Source of the DNA: Prorocentrum cordatum
Lineage: Eukaryota > Sar > Dinophyceae > Prorocentrales > Prorocentraceae
DNA length: 50,439 nt
Direction of reading: 5' to 3'
Assembly (NCBI GenBank): GCA_963575745.1
Contig: CAUYUJ010020248.1
Span: 648,341 to 698,779 of the forward strand
Positions 40,027-50,439 of the stretch are shown here, piece after piece. The translations under genes and the position numbers were made by a program. The first letter of the stretch is position 1. Each line of letters starts with the position of its first letter. The notes under the pieces were generated by a model that was given only the letters and a program-made list of their open reading frames with translations, ran no database searches and had not been told where the DNA came from.

Positions 40027-40224
40027 GGGCCTATACGCGAGCCAGGACGTCGCCGCGCGGCCCGTCGCCGCACGGTGCTCCGGGGCCCTGGAGGCCCCCC
40101 GAGGCCGCCCGAGGCGGCCTCGAGGGGCGGGGTCCGGCGCCTCCCGAGGCCGCGCGGTGACCCCGCAGCCCCGCCGACGTACCACGCACGACGTGGGATG
40201 CCGAGGAGCGCTGAGGACGTCCAC

Positions 40225-40339
40225 GCGCGTGGCCCCACTCGGAGGAGGAGGAGGGAGGAGGAGGAGGAGGAGGAGGAGGAGGAGGAGGAGGAGGAGGAAG
40301 AGGAGGAGGAGGAGGAGGATAGGATGATAGGATGATAGG
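40225..40339. repeat. GAG microsatellite running into gap
   Basis: GAG triplets to 40318, then GATAG repeats to the gap. Confidence 0.92.
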
Positions 40340-40439
40340 NNNNNNNNNNNNNNNNNNNNNNNNNNNNNNNNNNNNNNNNNNNNNNNNNNNNNNNNNNNNN
40401 NNNNNNNNNNNNNNNNNNNNNNNNNNNNNNNNNNNNNNN
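40340..40439. other. Assembly gap, 100 N
   Basis: Exactly 100 N, a conventional placeholder of unknown true size. The left flank is GGATGATAGGATGATAGG and the right flank a TAC array, so the gap is a repeat-induced break; residues marked X in frames crossing it have no meaning. Confidence 0.99.
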
Positions 40440-41595
<1,156 letters not shown>

Positions 41596-41596
<1 letters not shown>

Positions 41597-42276
41597 CCAG
41601 CCAGCAGAGGTGTCTGCCGCGCGGCGCCGCCACTGCGCGGGGGGGGGGCGGTGGCCTCCGAAGCAGGCAACACCAGGCGAGGGCGCAGAGCCCCCGGAGG
41701 CGAGCCGAGGCCCCAGCGGAGGAGGAGGAGGAGGAGGAAGAGGAGGAGGAGGAGGAGGAGGAGGAGGAGGAGGAGGCGGAGGGTGTGAAGGGAGAGAGGG
41801 GCGGAGGAAGAGAAAGCACAGGGGGGGATGGAGCAGGAGAAAGAGAGAGATAGAGGCGGGGGGGGGGGCGCACAGGGAAGGAAAGGGGAGAACGAGGCAG
41901 AGAAGGGGCGACGAGAAGGGAGAGAGGCGAGCCCAGAAAACAGAACGACGAGCCTGGAGGGGGGAGGGAGGAAGCGCCATGCGCAATCGGGGGAAGGGGA
42001 GATGCGTACATTGAAGGAGGAGGTGGCGGATGAGCAGGATTATGAGCAGGAGGGGAAGCGGAGGACGAAGGAGCACGAGAACCAGCATGATTACGAGGAG
42101 GACGAGAATGAGGACGGTGAGGACAGGGGGGGAACGGCAGCAGCAAGAGCTGGAGTGGGAGAAACGGGAGGAGCAGGATGACCAAAAAAAAGGCGGGGGG
42201 AGGAGAAAGGATCGGGACGACAACGACGAGGCACGCGGATCCAGACAAGTGGTCCGCGCTGGGGCGACAGTTCCTT
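41596..42276. other. GC-rich and purine-rich spacer, no gene
   Basis: Short unique island 41596-41715, GAG tract 41718-41780, then purine-rich sequence with G runs near 41819 and 41858. Charged frames follow composition. Nothing recognised. Confidence 0.5.
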
Positions 42277-42435
42277 GGCGGCGAGCGAGGGGGGGAAATG
42301 AGAAGGAGAAGGCCTTATCAGAAGGCGGCGGGACTTCGCAGAAGCCCTCGCGCCTTCTGAGAAGTAGATTCTGTATTCAGGGAAGGCTTAGAAAACTTCC
42401 ATTATCCTTCTCACTTCCCCCCCTCGCTCGCCGCC
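42277..42435. mobile_element. TIR element, family GGCGGCGAGCGAGGG, copy 3
   Basis: 159 bp. Left GGCGGCGAGCGAGGGGGGAA, right CTTCCCCCCCTCGCTCGCCG, nearly perfect inverted repeats; interior CCTTATCAGAAGG and CCTTCTGAGAAG. No convincing flanking duplication (TTCCTT left, GATTTCC right). Confidence 0.8.
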
Positions 42436-42571
42436 GATTTCCATTCTGAACGATGGAAGCGAGGCGCACGCTGCAGCGGCAGCACCGTCTGAGACACCGA
42501 CGACGTCCCGAACTGAAACAACAGATGGGGTAGATCAGCGTTTGGATTCCTGTGTGCATTAGTATGCGGTG

Positions 42572-42910
42572 GGTCCCACTCCACTCCTCGGCCATGTTCA
42601 AGGGAGAGAGGAGAGTAGTATTCAGATCGGGTAATGATGGAGGAGGAACAGGAGGAGGAGGAGGAGGAGGAGGTAGAGCGAGGTGGAGGGAGGACGGGAA
42701 GGGCGAGGGAGCGAGGAGAAGGGGGAGGCCCGCTCTTGGTTGTGTTTGAAACTCGAAGGCCACTGTGGCGCGCGTCATCGCACAGAAGAAACATCAGCGC
42801 CAAGGGAGGGGATGGGTGGGAGAAGTAAGATGTCAGATACGGCGCGAGCGTACCTAGCTTGATACTGGTCTCCTCTCTCCCCTGAAAATGGCCAGTGAAT
42901 GGAACGACCC
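42572..42910. mobile_element. 339-bp element with ~50-bp imperfect inverted ends
   Basis: The left arm contains GGCCATGTTCAAGGGAGAGA; the right arm complement contains GGCCATTTTCAGGGGAGAGA, and 22 of 24 positions agree in this core, with weaker pairing outside (GGGTCC... against GGGTCG...). The interior holds a GAG tract (42646-42672). The 20-mer GGGAGAGAGGAGAGTAGTAT at 42603 recurs exactly at 47127, where no partner arm is found. Confidence 0.65.
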
Positions 42911-43595
42911 CCTCCGCGTTCTTTCTCTCACACAGGACTCCAAACACTGATACGCATTTCTGGTGGTTCGTTCTATCGGAACGCCTTCGGTGTCTCGACA
43001 CGGTGCTCCCGCTGAAGCGTTCGCTCCATGCAAGGTCGGCGCGCACTGCTCCTACCGTTCAGGAGACAGCGTTCTCGCTAAAACACGGGCCACTTGAAAT
43101 TCCAGGTCCGCTGCGGCCCGGGCCCGCGTGTAAGACAATTCAGTGTCAAGGGAAGGGAAGGATTGAAAGGGTACCATGTCAGGCGCGCACGTAGCTCGTC
43201 CTCCACCTTCTCTATCCTCGCCTTCTCTCCTCCCTTCCCTCATCCCTCCTCCCTCCTTCCCCTCCTCATCCGTCATGTTCATCCTCCATCCCCCTCCCCC
43301 CATCCTCCTTCGCCCTCATCCTCCTCCTCCGCCCTCCTCGTCATCTCTCTCCCGCCCCCGCCCTCCTCCCATCGCTTGAATTCGCCGGCCCAACGGGCCA
43401 GAGGCGTGCTAAGATCTCCGGTAACTTGTTAACAATATTTCTAGTTCGCGCGCGCGGAGCGGCCCCTGGGGGCCCCCGGACGAAAAGTACCCCGGCAAGG
43501 TCCCGAGAGAAGCCCGGGAGAAGCCACCAGACCACTCCAGGGGAGGGTATTTTTCGACACCCCTCACGAGGATCGTGGCCTCCGAGGGGGGAGCC
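42911..43595. other. Unique region with CT-rich stretch, no gene
   Basis: 42911-43195 is unique and open on both strands without motifs. 43200-43375 is pyrimidine-rich (CTCATCCTCC) on plus. Nothing recognised beyond that. Confidence 0.4.
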
Positions 43596-43735
43596 GCAAT
43601 CGACTACCCCCAAGAGCCCCCCAAGAGGCCCTGGGGGCCTCCAAAACGCCGCCAAGGAGCCCCAAGAGACTCCCAAGAGGTCCCCAAGAGGCCCCCAAGA
43701 GGCCCTAAAGAGGGCTCCAGGGCCGGCGGCATGAG
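43596..43735 (+). repeat. CCAAGAGGCC satellite fragment
   Basis: CCCCAAGAGCCCCCCAAGAG and GTCCCCAAGAGGCCCCCAAG units, isolated from the main block by 18 kb. Confidence 0.85.
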
Positions 43736-44435
43736 CGAAGCGATTAAATAACTCCTCCTCCTCCTCCACCCTGACTTATCCTTATGATCAACTCCCCCCT
43801 GTCGCACCCCAAGGCGCGTTGGGTCGGGCGGGTCGGGCGTTTGGCCTGAGACTTCCTGGCCATGCATGAACCCGAAGCTTGAAAGCTGCCACGGGTTCAC
43901 GGATGGAGATCGGGTGGTCTTCAAGATGTGGCGCTCGCCTGAGCGCCGCGCACAGTCGTCCTGAAAGCTCGCGGGAGCTTCAACGATAGAGGACACGAGG
44001 TGTTCAACATGTGACGCTCGCCTTTTCAAATGTGGCTCCCGCCTTTGCACCAAGCATCGTGTTTCTAAAGTTTGCAGCTGTTTCAGGACTCGCATGGTTG
44101 ACAACCCAGGAATGGTGTCCTGCCACGACTGAGGGTTGTTAGGACGCAACAGAAGTCACGTTACTTCGAAGAGCTAAGTCCGAGGATTAGTTGTATGAAC
44201 CGACCTTCGATGGTCAGGGCGCAACAGCCAACTTAATATGCAGCGTTGAGGTCCCCAGAATGCTCCTGGCATGTCTGGGAATTCTCAAACGATTGTCCCC
44301 AAATGGACCACCTCCCGCAGTGCAAATAAATGACTCTAGAGACCTGTGCAGAGGAAACTCGAAAGAAGAGCTTATCGCAGCATCGTTGCCGCGTCTGGGG
44401 GTTGCAATGGTCCTTCTCCTCATCCTCATTCTCCC
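43736..44435. other. Unique region, short degenerate repeat, no gene
   Basis: GATGTGGCGCTCGCCT, ACATGTGACGCTCGCCT and AAATGTGGCTCCCGCCT near 43924, 44008 and 44036 form a degenerate repeat. Frames lack motifs. Confidence 0.4.
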
Positions 44436-44439
44436 TTCT

Positions 44440-44905
44440 CTCGTCGTTGTCCTCATCCTTCCTCCTCGTCCTTCCTTCTCCCCCCCCTCCTCCTCCTCCT
44501 CGTCTTTCCTCCTACTCCTTCTCCTTTTCATCCTCCTCCTCCTTCCTCCTTCTGCTCCTACGTATCCTCCTCCCCCTCCTCCTCCTGCTTCTCCCCCCTC
44601 CCACCCCCTCCCCTCCCTCTCCCCTTCCCCCTCGCGCGCGCTCCCGCTCAGGCGGCAGGGAGAGGAGTAGGAGCAGAATCAAGAGGAGGGCGAGGAGAAG
44701 GAAGAGGAGGGGGAGGAACAGGGCGAGGAGGATGAGGAGGAGGACGGGGACGAGGAGGACGAGGAGGACAAGGAGAAGAGAGCGACAGGGCGAAGAGACG
44801 AGACAGCGACGATGCCCTCCGACGACGGCAACGACGACGCGGAGGACGAGGAGAAGAAGGAGAAGAGAGCGACAGGGCGAAGAGACAGCGACGATGCCCT
44901 CCGAC
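44440..44905. repeat. CTC tract, GAG tract and 87-bp duplication
   Basis: CTC-rich 44440-44635, GAG-rich 44680-44770, then GAGAAGAGAGCGACAGGGCG at 44773 and 44860 marks an 87-bp tandem duplication including ACGATGCCCTCCGACGACG. The two halves are complementary in composition. Confidence 0.85.
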
Positions 44906-45015
44906 GACGACAACGACGAGTGGCTGGACAAGCGCAGGCCCTCCGGCCTGAAGGCCCCATCCACAACGTCGTCGTCCACCTCCGTGCCCTTGCCGTCGGT
45001 GTCCATCGCCACGGC
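44905..45015 (-). CDS. Exon candidate with degenerate EF-hand-like loop
   Basis: The minus strand reads AVAMDTDGKGTEVDDDVVDG then AFRPEGLRLSSHSSLSSS. DTDGKGTEVDDD has D1, D3, G6 and D12 of an EF-hand, but K at 5 and E at 8 do not fit, so calcium binding is doubtful. The acceptor ACGTGGAAG|GCCGTG (start 45015) follows the pyrimidine-rich run CTCTATCCGCCTTCCCTGCC upstream. The 3' limit is unclear, as the frame runs into the 87-bp duplication. The plus strand is also open here with reasonable text, so confidence is limited. Confidence 0.42.
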
Positions 45016-45091
45016 CTTCCACGTGGGAGGACAGGAGCGAGAGGGGCAGGGAAGGCGGATAGAGGAAGAGAAAACGGCATAAGCCTGCACC

Positions 45092-45225
45092 TCTGGAGGT
45101 CCGCGCGGACTTCTAGGATCCGCGCTGGACCAGGGGCGGCGCCGGAGGCGCCGCCTGGGTGTGGGGGGGGTCAGCGCAGATCCAAGACATCCGCGCGGAG
45201 CGCCAAGAAGTTTTTGTTTGTGCAG
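45092..45225. mobile_element. Long-palindrome foldback element, copy 4
   Basis: Left arm CTGGAGGTCCGCGCGGACTT then CTAGGATCCGCGCTGGACC; right arm GTCAGCGCAGATCCAAGACA then TCCGCGCGGAGCGCC. The loop centre GGCGGCGCCGGAGGCGCCGC is itself palindromic. Corresponds closely to the copy at 13663. Confidence 0.78.
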
Positions 45226-45234
45226 AGATGTGAT

Positions 45235-45335
45235 TCGCATTCTTATTATTCTTAGTATAAATGATAATAAGATTAAATAATAACATCATTATTAATACTA
45301 TTAGTATTATGATTAATAATATTATTATTCGAGCG
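45235..45335. repeat. ATT/TTA microsatellite, decayed
   Basis: TTATTATTC, AATAATAACATCATTATTAA and ATATTATTATTCG make this the most AT-rich stretch in the right half. Confidence 0.9.
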
Positions 45336-45370
45336 GAAGGGATGGAGAAGACAAGCTAGGTGCGCTAGCG

Positions 45371-46032
45371 TTCGGTCGGGCATGTCCCCCTACAGGCAGA
45401 TTTTGGAGGGAAAGTCAAAAGATAATCAAAACAAATCAAGAATCCGCCGGCCCCCTTCACCACGCTATAGGCCGAAGGTTCGCAGTTTCCTGTACCAGTT
45501 GCAGCTTCCAGTTTCCGCTCTTACAGTTCTGGTTCTTGCTGCTTACTGTTACTTGTTGATGGACCGCGCGAGGGGGGGAGGCCCAAAACGGGCATTTTTA
45601 CCACGCCCTGAGCGTGTTGTCTGAATTGCTGGAGTGGGTAAACATTTACACCCCTCACGCAGATCGGCGGGGTCAGGGTCCAAAAACTTAGGGATCTGCC
45701 ACATTTCTGAAATTCGGCGGCACCTCTGACGCAGATCGGCAGGGCCAGGGTCCAAAAACACAAGGGATTTGCCACATGTCTGAAATTCGGCGGCACCCTT
45801 CACGCAGATCCGTAGGGTCAGGGTCCAAAAACAAACAGGTCCCGACAATGCTTCACGGCGGCGCCCAGACCTCATGATTTAGCTTTTGCATCTCCCTTTA
45901 TCCGAGACAGGGGGCCAGCGGCACGGGGCGAAGCTCTTACGGATAATCAAAAATTGTCAAAGAATCGCCCCCCGACGATTTTTTGAAACTATTTTTGAAT
46001 ATTCCTCCTGTAGAGGGACATGCCCGACTTAA
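45371..46032. mobile_element. TIR element, family GTCGGGCATGTCCCC, 662-bp member
   Basis: GTCGGGCATGTCCCCCTACA (from 45375) and the complement of the right end, GTCGGGCATGTCCCTCTACA (46009-46028), are inverted repeats differing at one base over 22. The palindrome CGCTAGCG flanks at 45363-45370 and 46033-46040 as an 8-bp duplication (or an extension of the arms; a palindrome cannot tell). The interior carries a 72-bp unit beginning ACGCAGATC at 45657, 45729 and 45802 with GGGTCAGGGTCCAAAAAC. No transposase frame; larger relative of the 168-bp copy at 38999. Confidence 0.85.
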
Positions 46033-46040
46033 CGCTAGCG

Positions 46041-46340
46041 TCACATCTGACGTCCTACCCCGCCCTGCCATCCCTTGCCATGGCGTAGATCACAGAAAAG
46101 CCACGACGCCAGGTGTGGAAGCAGACGGCACACAGGAACCGGAGCGGAAGGCGCGGCCCAGCGCGGATACTGTGCTGCTTCCAACGTGACGGCGAGAGAG
46201 CGCATCCCATTGGACGGTGACTCCAGTGCAAGTAAGGAGGCCAACGTTGTAGCGGAAGGTCCGCTTGAAGTACCAGCAATCATAAGCCGCGACTGGGAAC
46301 ACTCGGGGGCGTCCAAGAGGGGGGCGTCCAAGAGGGTAAG
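46041..46340. other. Unique spacer, no gene recognised
   Basis: Open on both strands for up to 109 codons without a motif. GGGGCGTCCAAGAG is duplicated at 46308-46335. Confidence 0.4.
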
Positions 46341-46491
46341 GCGCACATCATGGCCCGACGCATGTGCGCGGCCCAGGGGTGGGGCTGGGGACGCATTTGA
46401 ATAAGAAGAGGCGCCATGAGATCTGGGAGAATATCATGGTCCACGCCATGATATCCCCCCCCCGCTAGTCATCACCCCCATCTTTGCCGCC
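46341..46491. mobile_element. Interspersed element with GATATCATGGC palindrome, copy 2
   Basis: Same blocks as 32853-33000: GACGCATGTGCGCGGCC, GACGCATTTGAATAAGAAGA, GGCGCCATGAGATCTGG, AATATCATGGTCCACGCCAT and CTAGTCATCACCCC. Same orientation. Confidence 0.72.
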
Positions 46492-46975
46492 GCCGGAACA
46501 CAGAACAACCGCCCGACCGGGAAGGACCGACCATGGGAAAAGAAGAGGCCAGCCTTGCAGCACGATTGGAAAGAGCCGCAGTGCGGGAACAGGGCCACGA
46601 CCGACGAGAGTGAGACCAGCGCTGCTGCGGGAGCACGGCCTGGAAGGACCGCAGCACTGGGACGAGACCATCGCTACAGCGACGGCGCCACAGAGAAAGA
46701 CCGAGCACGCCGGCGCTGCCGCGAGAGCACGACGTGGAAGGACCGCAGCACTGGAACGAGGCCACAGCGGCGGCGCCACTTGAGAGGACCGAGAACACGC
46801 CAGCGCTGTAGCGGGAGCACGACTTGGAAGGAAACGCAGTACTGGAACGAGGCCATCGCTACAGCGACAGCGCTGCTTGGAAGACAGCGTTGCAGCGGGA
46901 AGACGATTTGGAACAAACAGGAGGCGCGGGGACGAGGCCAGCGCTGCAGCCAGAGCACAATTTAGAATAACCGAA
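46492..46975 (+). repeat. ~90-bp degenerate tandem repeat
   Basis: TGGAAGGACCGCAGCACTGG at 46645 and 46735 and TGGAAGGAAACGCAGTACTG at about 46823; related but more decayed units before and after (CGTTGCAGCGGGAAGACG near 46892). Frames are repeat-derived. Confidence 0.82.
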
Positions 46976-47450
46976 GCGCGGAAATGCGGACGGCACTGCA
47001 GTGGGGGCACCAATTTGAAGAACTGAAGAAGATGGGAGTGGGAAAACACATTGGGAAAAAAAAAGATTGAAATTCTGTAGAAAACAACATGCGGAGAGGA
47101 CAGGCCACTCCCCGGACAGAGATAGGGGAGAGAGGAGAGTAGTATCTATTTTGTGTAACTGTAGGAAGATGACGAGGCAGAGGAAGTTGAAGAGGAAGAG
47201 GAAGACGGAGGGGAAAGGGACGAGGAGAAAGGGGCACGACAAGACGGGAAAAGAAGGGGAGGGAAAGGAGGAAGGGGAGGGGGGAGTACCACCTACAAGG
47301 AAGAACGATGCCACGAACTATCATGCTTGTGATGCTCCTCCCTCCTCTTGGGCACACGCTAACCTTGATCAGGGATCCGTGAATCTGGCGCGCGGGTGCC
47401 AGATCCACGGCGCGGGGGACAACCCCCGAAACGTTGGGCCAACGCCGCCT
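46976..47450. other. Unique region with orphan TIR arm, no gene
   Basis: GGGAGAGAGGAGAGTAGTAT at 47127-47146 is an exact copy of part of the arm of the element at 42572. The 47170-47285 stretch is purine-rich. No gene recognised. Confidence 0.4.
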
Positions 47451-47715
47451 GATCTGAGAACAGAGCGCGCCAGAATTGGTACGGAGACAAGACTGGTTCC
47501 TGATCCACGCGCCCTGATCCGTGTTTGCGATTCCCTGATCCTCCCTCCTCACCGCTCCGCTCCGCCATCAAGCGGCGCCTCGATCTAAGAACAGAACGCG
47601 CCAGAATTGGTATGGAGACAAGACTGGTTCCTAATCCACGCACCCTGATCCGTGTTTGCGTTTCCCCGATCCTCCCTCCTCACCGCTCCGCTCCGCCATC
47701 CAGCGGCGTCCCTCC
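47451..47715 (+). repeat. 131-bp tandem duplication
   Basis: GATCTGAGAACAGAGCGCGC at 47451 and GATCTAAGAACAGAACGCGC at 47582; each unit contains TGATCCGTGTTTGCG and TCACCGCTCCGCTCCGCCAT. Confidence 0.93.
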
Positions 47716-48020
47716 CCCCCCACCGCACCGCGCGTGCGGACCCCCCCCCAGCCGCGCGCGCCTGGCAGGCTGACTCCTGTCCCAGGAGGAGGGCCCCCAC
47801 GCCCTCTCGCTGCGAAAACGACGGGCGGCTTCTGGCGACGTCTGGCCTTCAGCGGCCTTCACTGGGCCCCCAGATCTGTCTGTGATGACCCCGAGGCCCG
47901 AAAGCGGCGCCGGAGGGCAGAATGAAAAAAACAACGCTGGTATGTCAAAAGATCTTCGTGGATAATCTGGGTCTTCCTCCTCCTCCTTCCCGAGGAAGCT
48001 GGGGGGAAGCCCGGAGGGAC
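47716..48020. other. GC-rich spacer, no gene
   Basis: C runs near 47711 and 47741; frames without motifs. Confidence 0.4.
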
Positions 48021-49035
48021 CCGTGTCGCCACAACCACCACCACCCGCATATTTTCATCATCCACAACAACCTCACCACCACCATCACCATCACCGTCGC
48101 CATCATCTTCATCAGTATCAACACAATCGGAACTGTCCTCGCCATCACCATCGTCATCGGCACCACGTTGATCACGAAAACAAAAAGTGTGTTACTTATC
48201 GTCATCACCATCAGCAGCATTGACATCATCATCATCATCATCATCATCACCATCACCCTCATCATCACCATCACCATCATCATCCTCACCATCATCATCA
48301 TCACCATCATCATCGGTTTCATCTCCATCGCCGTCATCATCATCATCAACATCATCATCGACATCAAGATCACAATCGTCGCCGGTGTCATCGTCGACGT
48401 CATCGACATCGTCATCGTCGTCATCGTAATCGTTATTGTTGTCAACGTCATCGTCGTCATCCTCATCGTCATCGCCTTCATCGTCGTCGTCATCGTCGTC
48501 GTGATCGTCATCGTCATCATCACCACCACCATCATCATCATCATACACATCAGCATCATCGTCACCACCCCTTCCACCATCGTCATCACCAGCATCATCA
48601 TATGCATCACCATTATCATCATCATCACCATCATCATCAGCAGCATCATCATCATCGTCAGCATCAGCATCGTCATCATCGTCTGCATCGTCATCATCGT
48701 CATTGCCAGTGTCATGATCATTGTCACCATAGTCGTCGTCGTCACCACCATCACCAATTCCATCCTGCTCCTCCGCATCATTTTCACAAGATTCACCATC
48801 ATCATCAGTACTGGAGGCATCACCATTATCATCGCCATCGTCATCGTCATCGTCACAATCACCCGCACCATCATCAGCAGCATCATCAGTATCATCATCA
48901 CCATAATCATCAACATCGTCGACGTCGTCGTCATGTCGTCGTCGTAGTCGTCCTCATCCGCATCCTCATCACCCTCGGCATCGCCATCGGCATCATCAGC
49001 TTCATCGTCATCGTCGCCGCCGCCAGCGTCGTCAT
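48021..49035. repeat. CAT/ATC microsatellite, about 1 kb
   Basis: CATCATCAC / CATCGTCATC triplets with CAC, CGT and CAG variants throughout. Isoleucine-, histidine-, serine-, aspartate- or methionine-rich frames of up to 489 codons are artefacts. Confidence 0.95.
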
Positions 49036-49039
49036 CGTC

Positions 49040-49317
49040 CGTCGTCCTCCTCCTCCTCCTCCTCCCCTTCCCTCCCCCTCCTCCTCGTCCTCCTCCTCGT
49101 CCTCCTCCTCCTCCTCCCTCCCCCTCCTCCTCGTCCTCGTCCTCCTCCTCCTCCTCCTCCTCCTCCTCCTCCTCCTCCTCCTCCTCCCCTCCTCCTTCCC
49201 CTCCCCCTCCTCCTCCTCCTCCCCTCCTCCTCGTCCTCGTCCTCCTCCTCCTCCTCCTCCCCTTCCCTCCCCCTCCTCCTCGTCCACCTCCTTCTCCTCC
49301 TCCTCTCCCTGCTCCTC
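49040..49317. repeat. CTC/CGTCCT microsatellite
   Basis: CTCCTCCTCC with CGTCCT interruptions; on the minus strand a GAG tract immediately 3' of the exon candidate at 49318. Confidence 0.93.
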
Positions 49318-49470
49318 CCAGGGGGACCGTCCTTCCGCAGGACCGCCCAGAACTTGGCCTTCGCCAGCCGGCCCAGCTCCACGACACCGTCGCCCGGCGA
49401 GGGCACCTCCGCATGCTCCTTGAAGAGCACGAACGCCTTCACGGGCGAGGGGCGTTTCAGCGTTTCCGGC
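49318..49470 (-). CDS. Exon candidate with degenerate EF-hand-like segment
   Basis: The minus strand encodes VKAFVLFKEHAEVPSPGDGV then VELGRLAKAKFWAVLRKDGP, with consistently G/C-ending codons and a clear helix-loop-helix look. VKAFVLFKEH and AKAKFWAVLRK fit entering and exiting helices, and PSPGDGVVELGR aligns with an EF-hand loop keeping D5, G6 and V8 but lacking ligands at 1, 3 and 12. It would not bind calcium normally. A GAG tract follows on the 3' side, as with the hands at 32.75 and 11.6 kb. No clear donor was found. Most upstream of the EF-hand-like exons on this strand. Confidence 0.58.
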
Positions 49471-49479
49471 CCTCGTCCT

Positions 49480-49585
49480 CCTCGTCCTCCTAATCCTAAT
49501 CCTCCTCCTCCTCCTCCTCCTCCTCCTCCTCCTCCTCCTCCTCCTCCTCCTAAACCTGATCTCCTCCCCCTCCTCCTCCTATTGG
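49480..49585. repeat. CTC microsatellite
   Basis: CTCCTCCTCC between TAATCCTAATCC and TAAACCTGATC. Confidence 0.93.
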
Positions 49586-49668
49586 CTCCGATGCCGTCTG
49601 TTACCGCTGGCACACCTGCGATAAAGCTGCGAAAAACAGCGTTGGGTGGCAAGGGCGAATTCTAACAG

Positions 49669-50275
49669 CTATCCCGCTTCCTTGGACGCCAAGTCAGACG
49701 GCTGCCAGACCAGGGGAACCGACCTTCCCACAAACTTCTTCGAGCTGGGGTCGATTCCTCGCTTCAAATGCTTCAAAATCCCTTCTGCGGGGCGATTGCC
49801 GAGACTCCCGTGGCATTCCTGGAGAAGGCAGGAACGGGTTCGAGAGCTCCCGAAAGCCGCGCACAGAACACACCAGGCCGCTCTGCCTCCCATCCGCAAC
49901 ATCCTGATTGATGGGTGGCTGGTCCGCGCAATCCTAGGCGGCCAACCGCAGGGGAACACACTCACCGCAGAACGAGTCTTGCCTCGTTCGCAACAGTGCA
50001 GGCATATGTACGAGCTCTTCCCTGCACGCTCCACGGCGACACCCTTGGGCTCAGGGACCAGCTCAATCAAACTCGGCTTGGCCCGACGGGACCGCCGAAT
50101 GTTTGACACAGCGGGGCAAGCCCGGGAGGCCACATCATCCATGATTTCTGCAATCGGCCACGCCGACGGCCGATTCAGAGGAACCGTTTGGCTATACTTG
50201 CTACGTGTCCAAGGATTGCGGGGCTGGGCCTGGACGTGCAGACCACGGCCCAACCAGCTTGGGTGAACCGGGGCA
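49669..50275 (-). CDS. Cys-rich C-terminal-like frame, possible LINE-type tail
   Basis: Minus-strand frame of about 200 codons ending at a stop near 49669. It holds SSYICLHCCERGKTR, then HPSIRMLRMGGRAAWCVLCA followed by CLLQECHG and ILKHLKRGIDP. The layout CxxC...C, then H...WCxxC...C, then a basic RGxxP ending resembles the C-terminal tail of dinoflagellate endonuclease/reverse-transcriptase (LINE-like) proteins as I recall them; no RT or endonuclease domain lies in the window. The plus strand is also open here (206 codons) but has no motif. The 5' end is cut by the MITE at 50281, so it is a fragment. Confidence 0.42.
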
Positions 50276-50280
50276 AGGTC

Positions 50281-50407
50281 TGGCCATCGCTCGGACGTCC
50301 ATTTCCTGTTTTTGTTCGGTTTCGTGCGCGGCTGTTTCGCCAAATGATCAAGGATGCTCCTCGATGGTCCTCGCCGAAGGAAGAATGCACACGTCCGAGC
50401 GATGCCA
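50281..50407. mobile_element. MITE-like element, family TGGCATCGCTCGGACGT, copy 2
   Basis: 127 bp from TGGCCATCGCTCGGACGTCC to CACGTCCGAGCGATGCCA; same TIRs and interior (CGCCAAATGATCAAGGATGC) as 34633-34760, nearly identical despite 15.6 kb separation, so this family is young. It abuts the 5' end of the Cys-rich frame. Confidence 0.83.
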
Positions 50408-50439
50408 GGAGGTGGGGTCCAGTCCAGGCCCGTCCTGGC

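Noticed and set aside
47945-49414. 489-codon minus-strand open frame rich in Met, Asp and Gly
   Set aside because: CAT and CTC microsatellites. Only the segment at 49318-49470, in a different frame, looks like real coding sequence.

Overview
The window reads as nuclear DNA of a GC-rich, repeat-rich protist, most probably a dinoflagellate. Three things point there. The Ty1/copia polyprotein relic at 15.2-20.0 kb has the wording I associate with dinoflagellate copia elements (recalled, not searched). Candidate coding sequence occurs as tiny exons with GC-rich third positions, several carrying EF-hands. Most of the remaining sequence is introns or intergenic DNA filled with simple repeats and short inverted-repeat elements. 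No bacterial operon, rRNA, tRNA or CRISPR array was recognised. Nearly all long open frames come from microsatellites or tandem repeats, often open in several frames at once, and are not genes.

Layout: 0-6.5 kb holds a TAC microsatellite, a degenerate array, two arrays of a 73-bp satellite, a 151-bp tandem repeat, and two polypurine blocks. 6.5-12.4 kb holds CTC/GAG tracts, several short inverted-repeat elements, a 65-bp tandem array, clusters of the octamer GCATGTGC/GCACATGC, and two minus-strand exon candidates (one a canonical EF-hand). 12.6-25.1 kb is a CCAAGAGGCC-type satellite interrupted by a decayed minus-strand copia element (15.2-20.0 kb); its 20-25 kb part is built of A-satellite-B composite modules. 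25.6-28.2 kb is a 26-copy ~102-bp satellite. 29.3-38.8 kb alternates microsatellites, an inverted-repeat-bounded minisatellite, many 125-210-bp inverted-repeat elements, and exon candidates. 38.9-50.4 kb continues similarly, with a 100-N assembly gap inside a TAC tract.

Genes: minus-strand exon candidates lie at about 49.4, 45.0, 38.93, 38.15, 32.75, 11.6 and 11.05 kb. Three encode canonical EF-hand loops and two encode degenerate ones. They could be exons of one very long EF-hand gene read right to left, or of several genes; only transcript data can tell. The separate minus-strand reading frame at 49.7-50.3 kb has CxxC pairs and resembles the C-terminal tail of dinoflagellate retroelement-type proteins.

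The most unusual feature is the density and variety of short (125-210 bp, a few 300-660 bp) inverted-repeat elements. At least seven families have two or more copies in this one window and several more occur once; some copies have 6-9-bp flanking direct repeats, and one lies 31 bp upstream of an EF-hand exon acceptor. They look like MITEs or introner-like elements. All family definitions and identities were made by eye.
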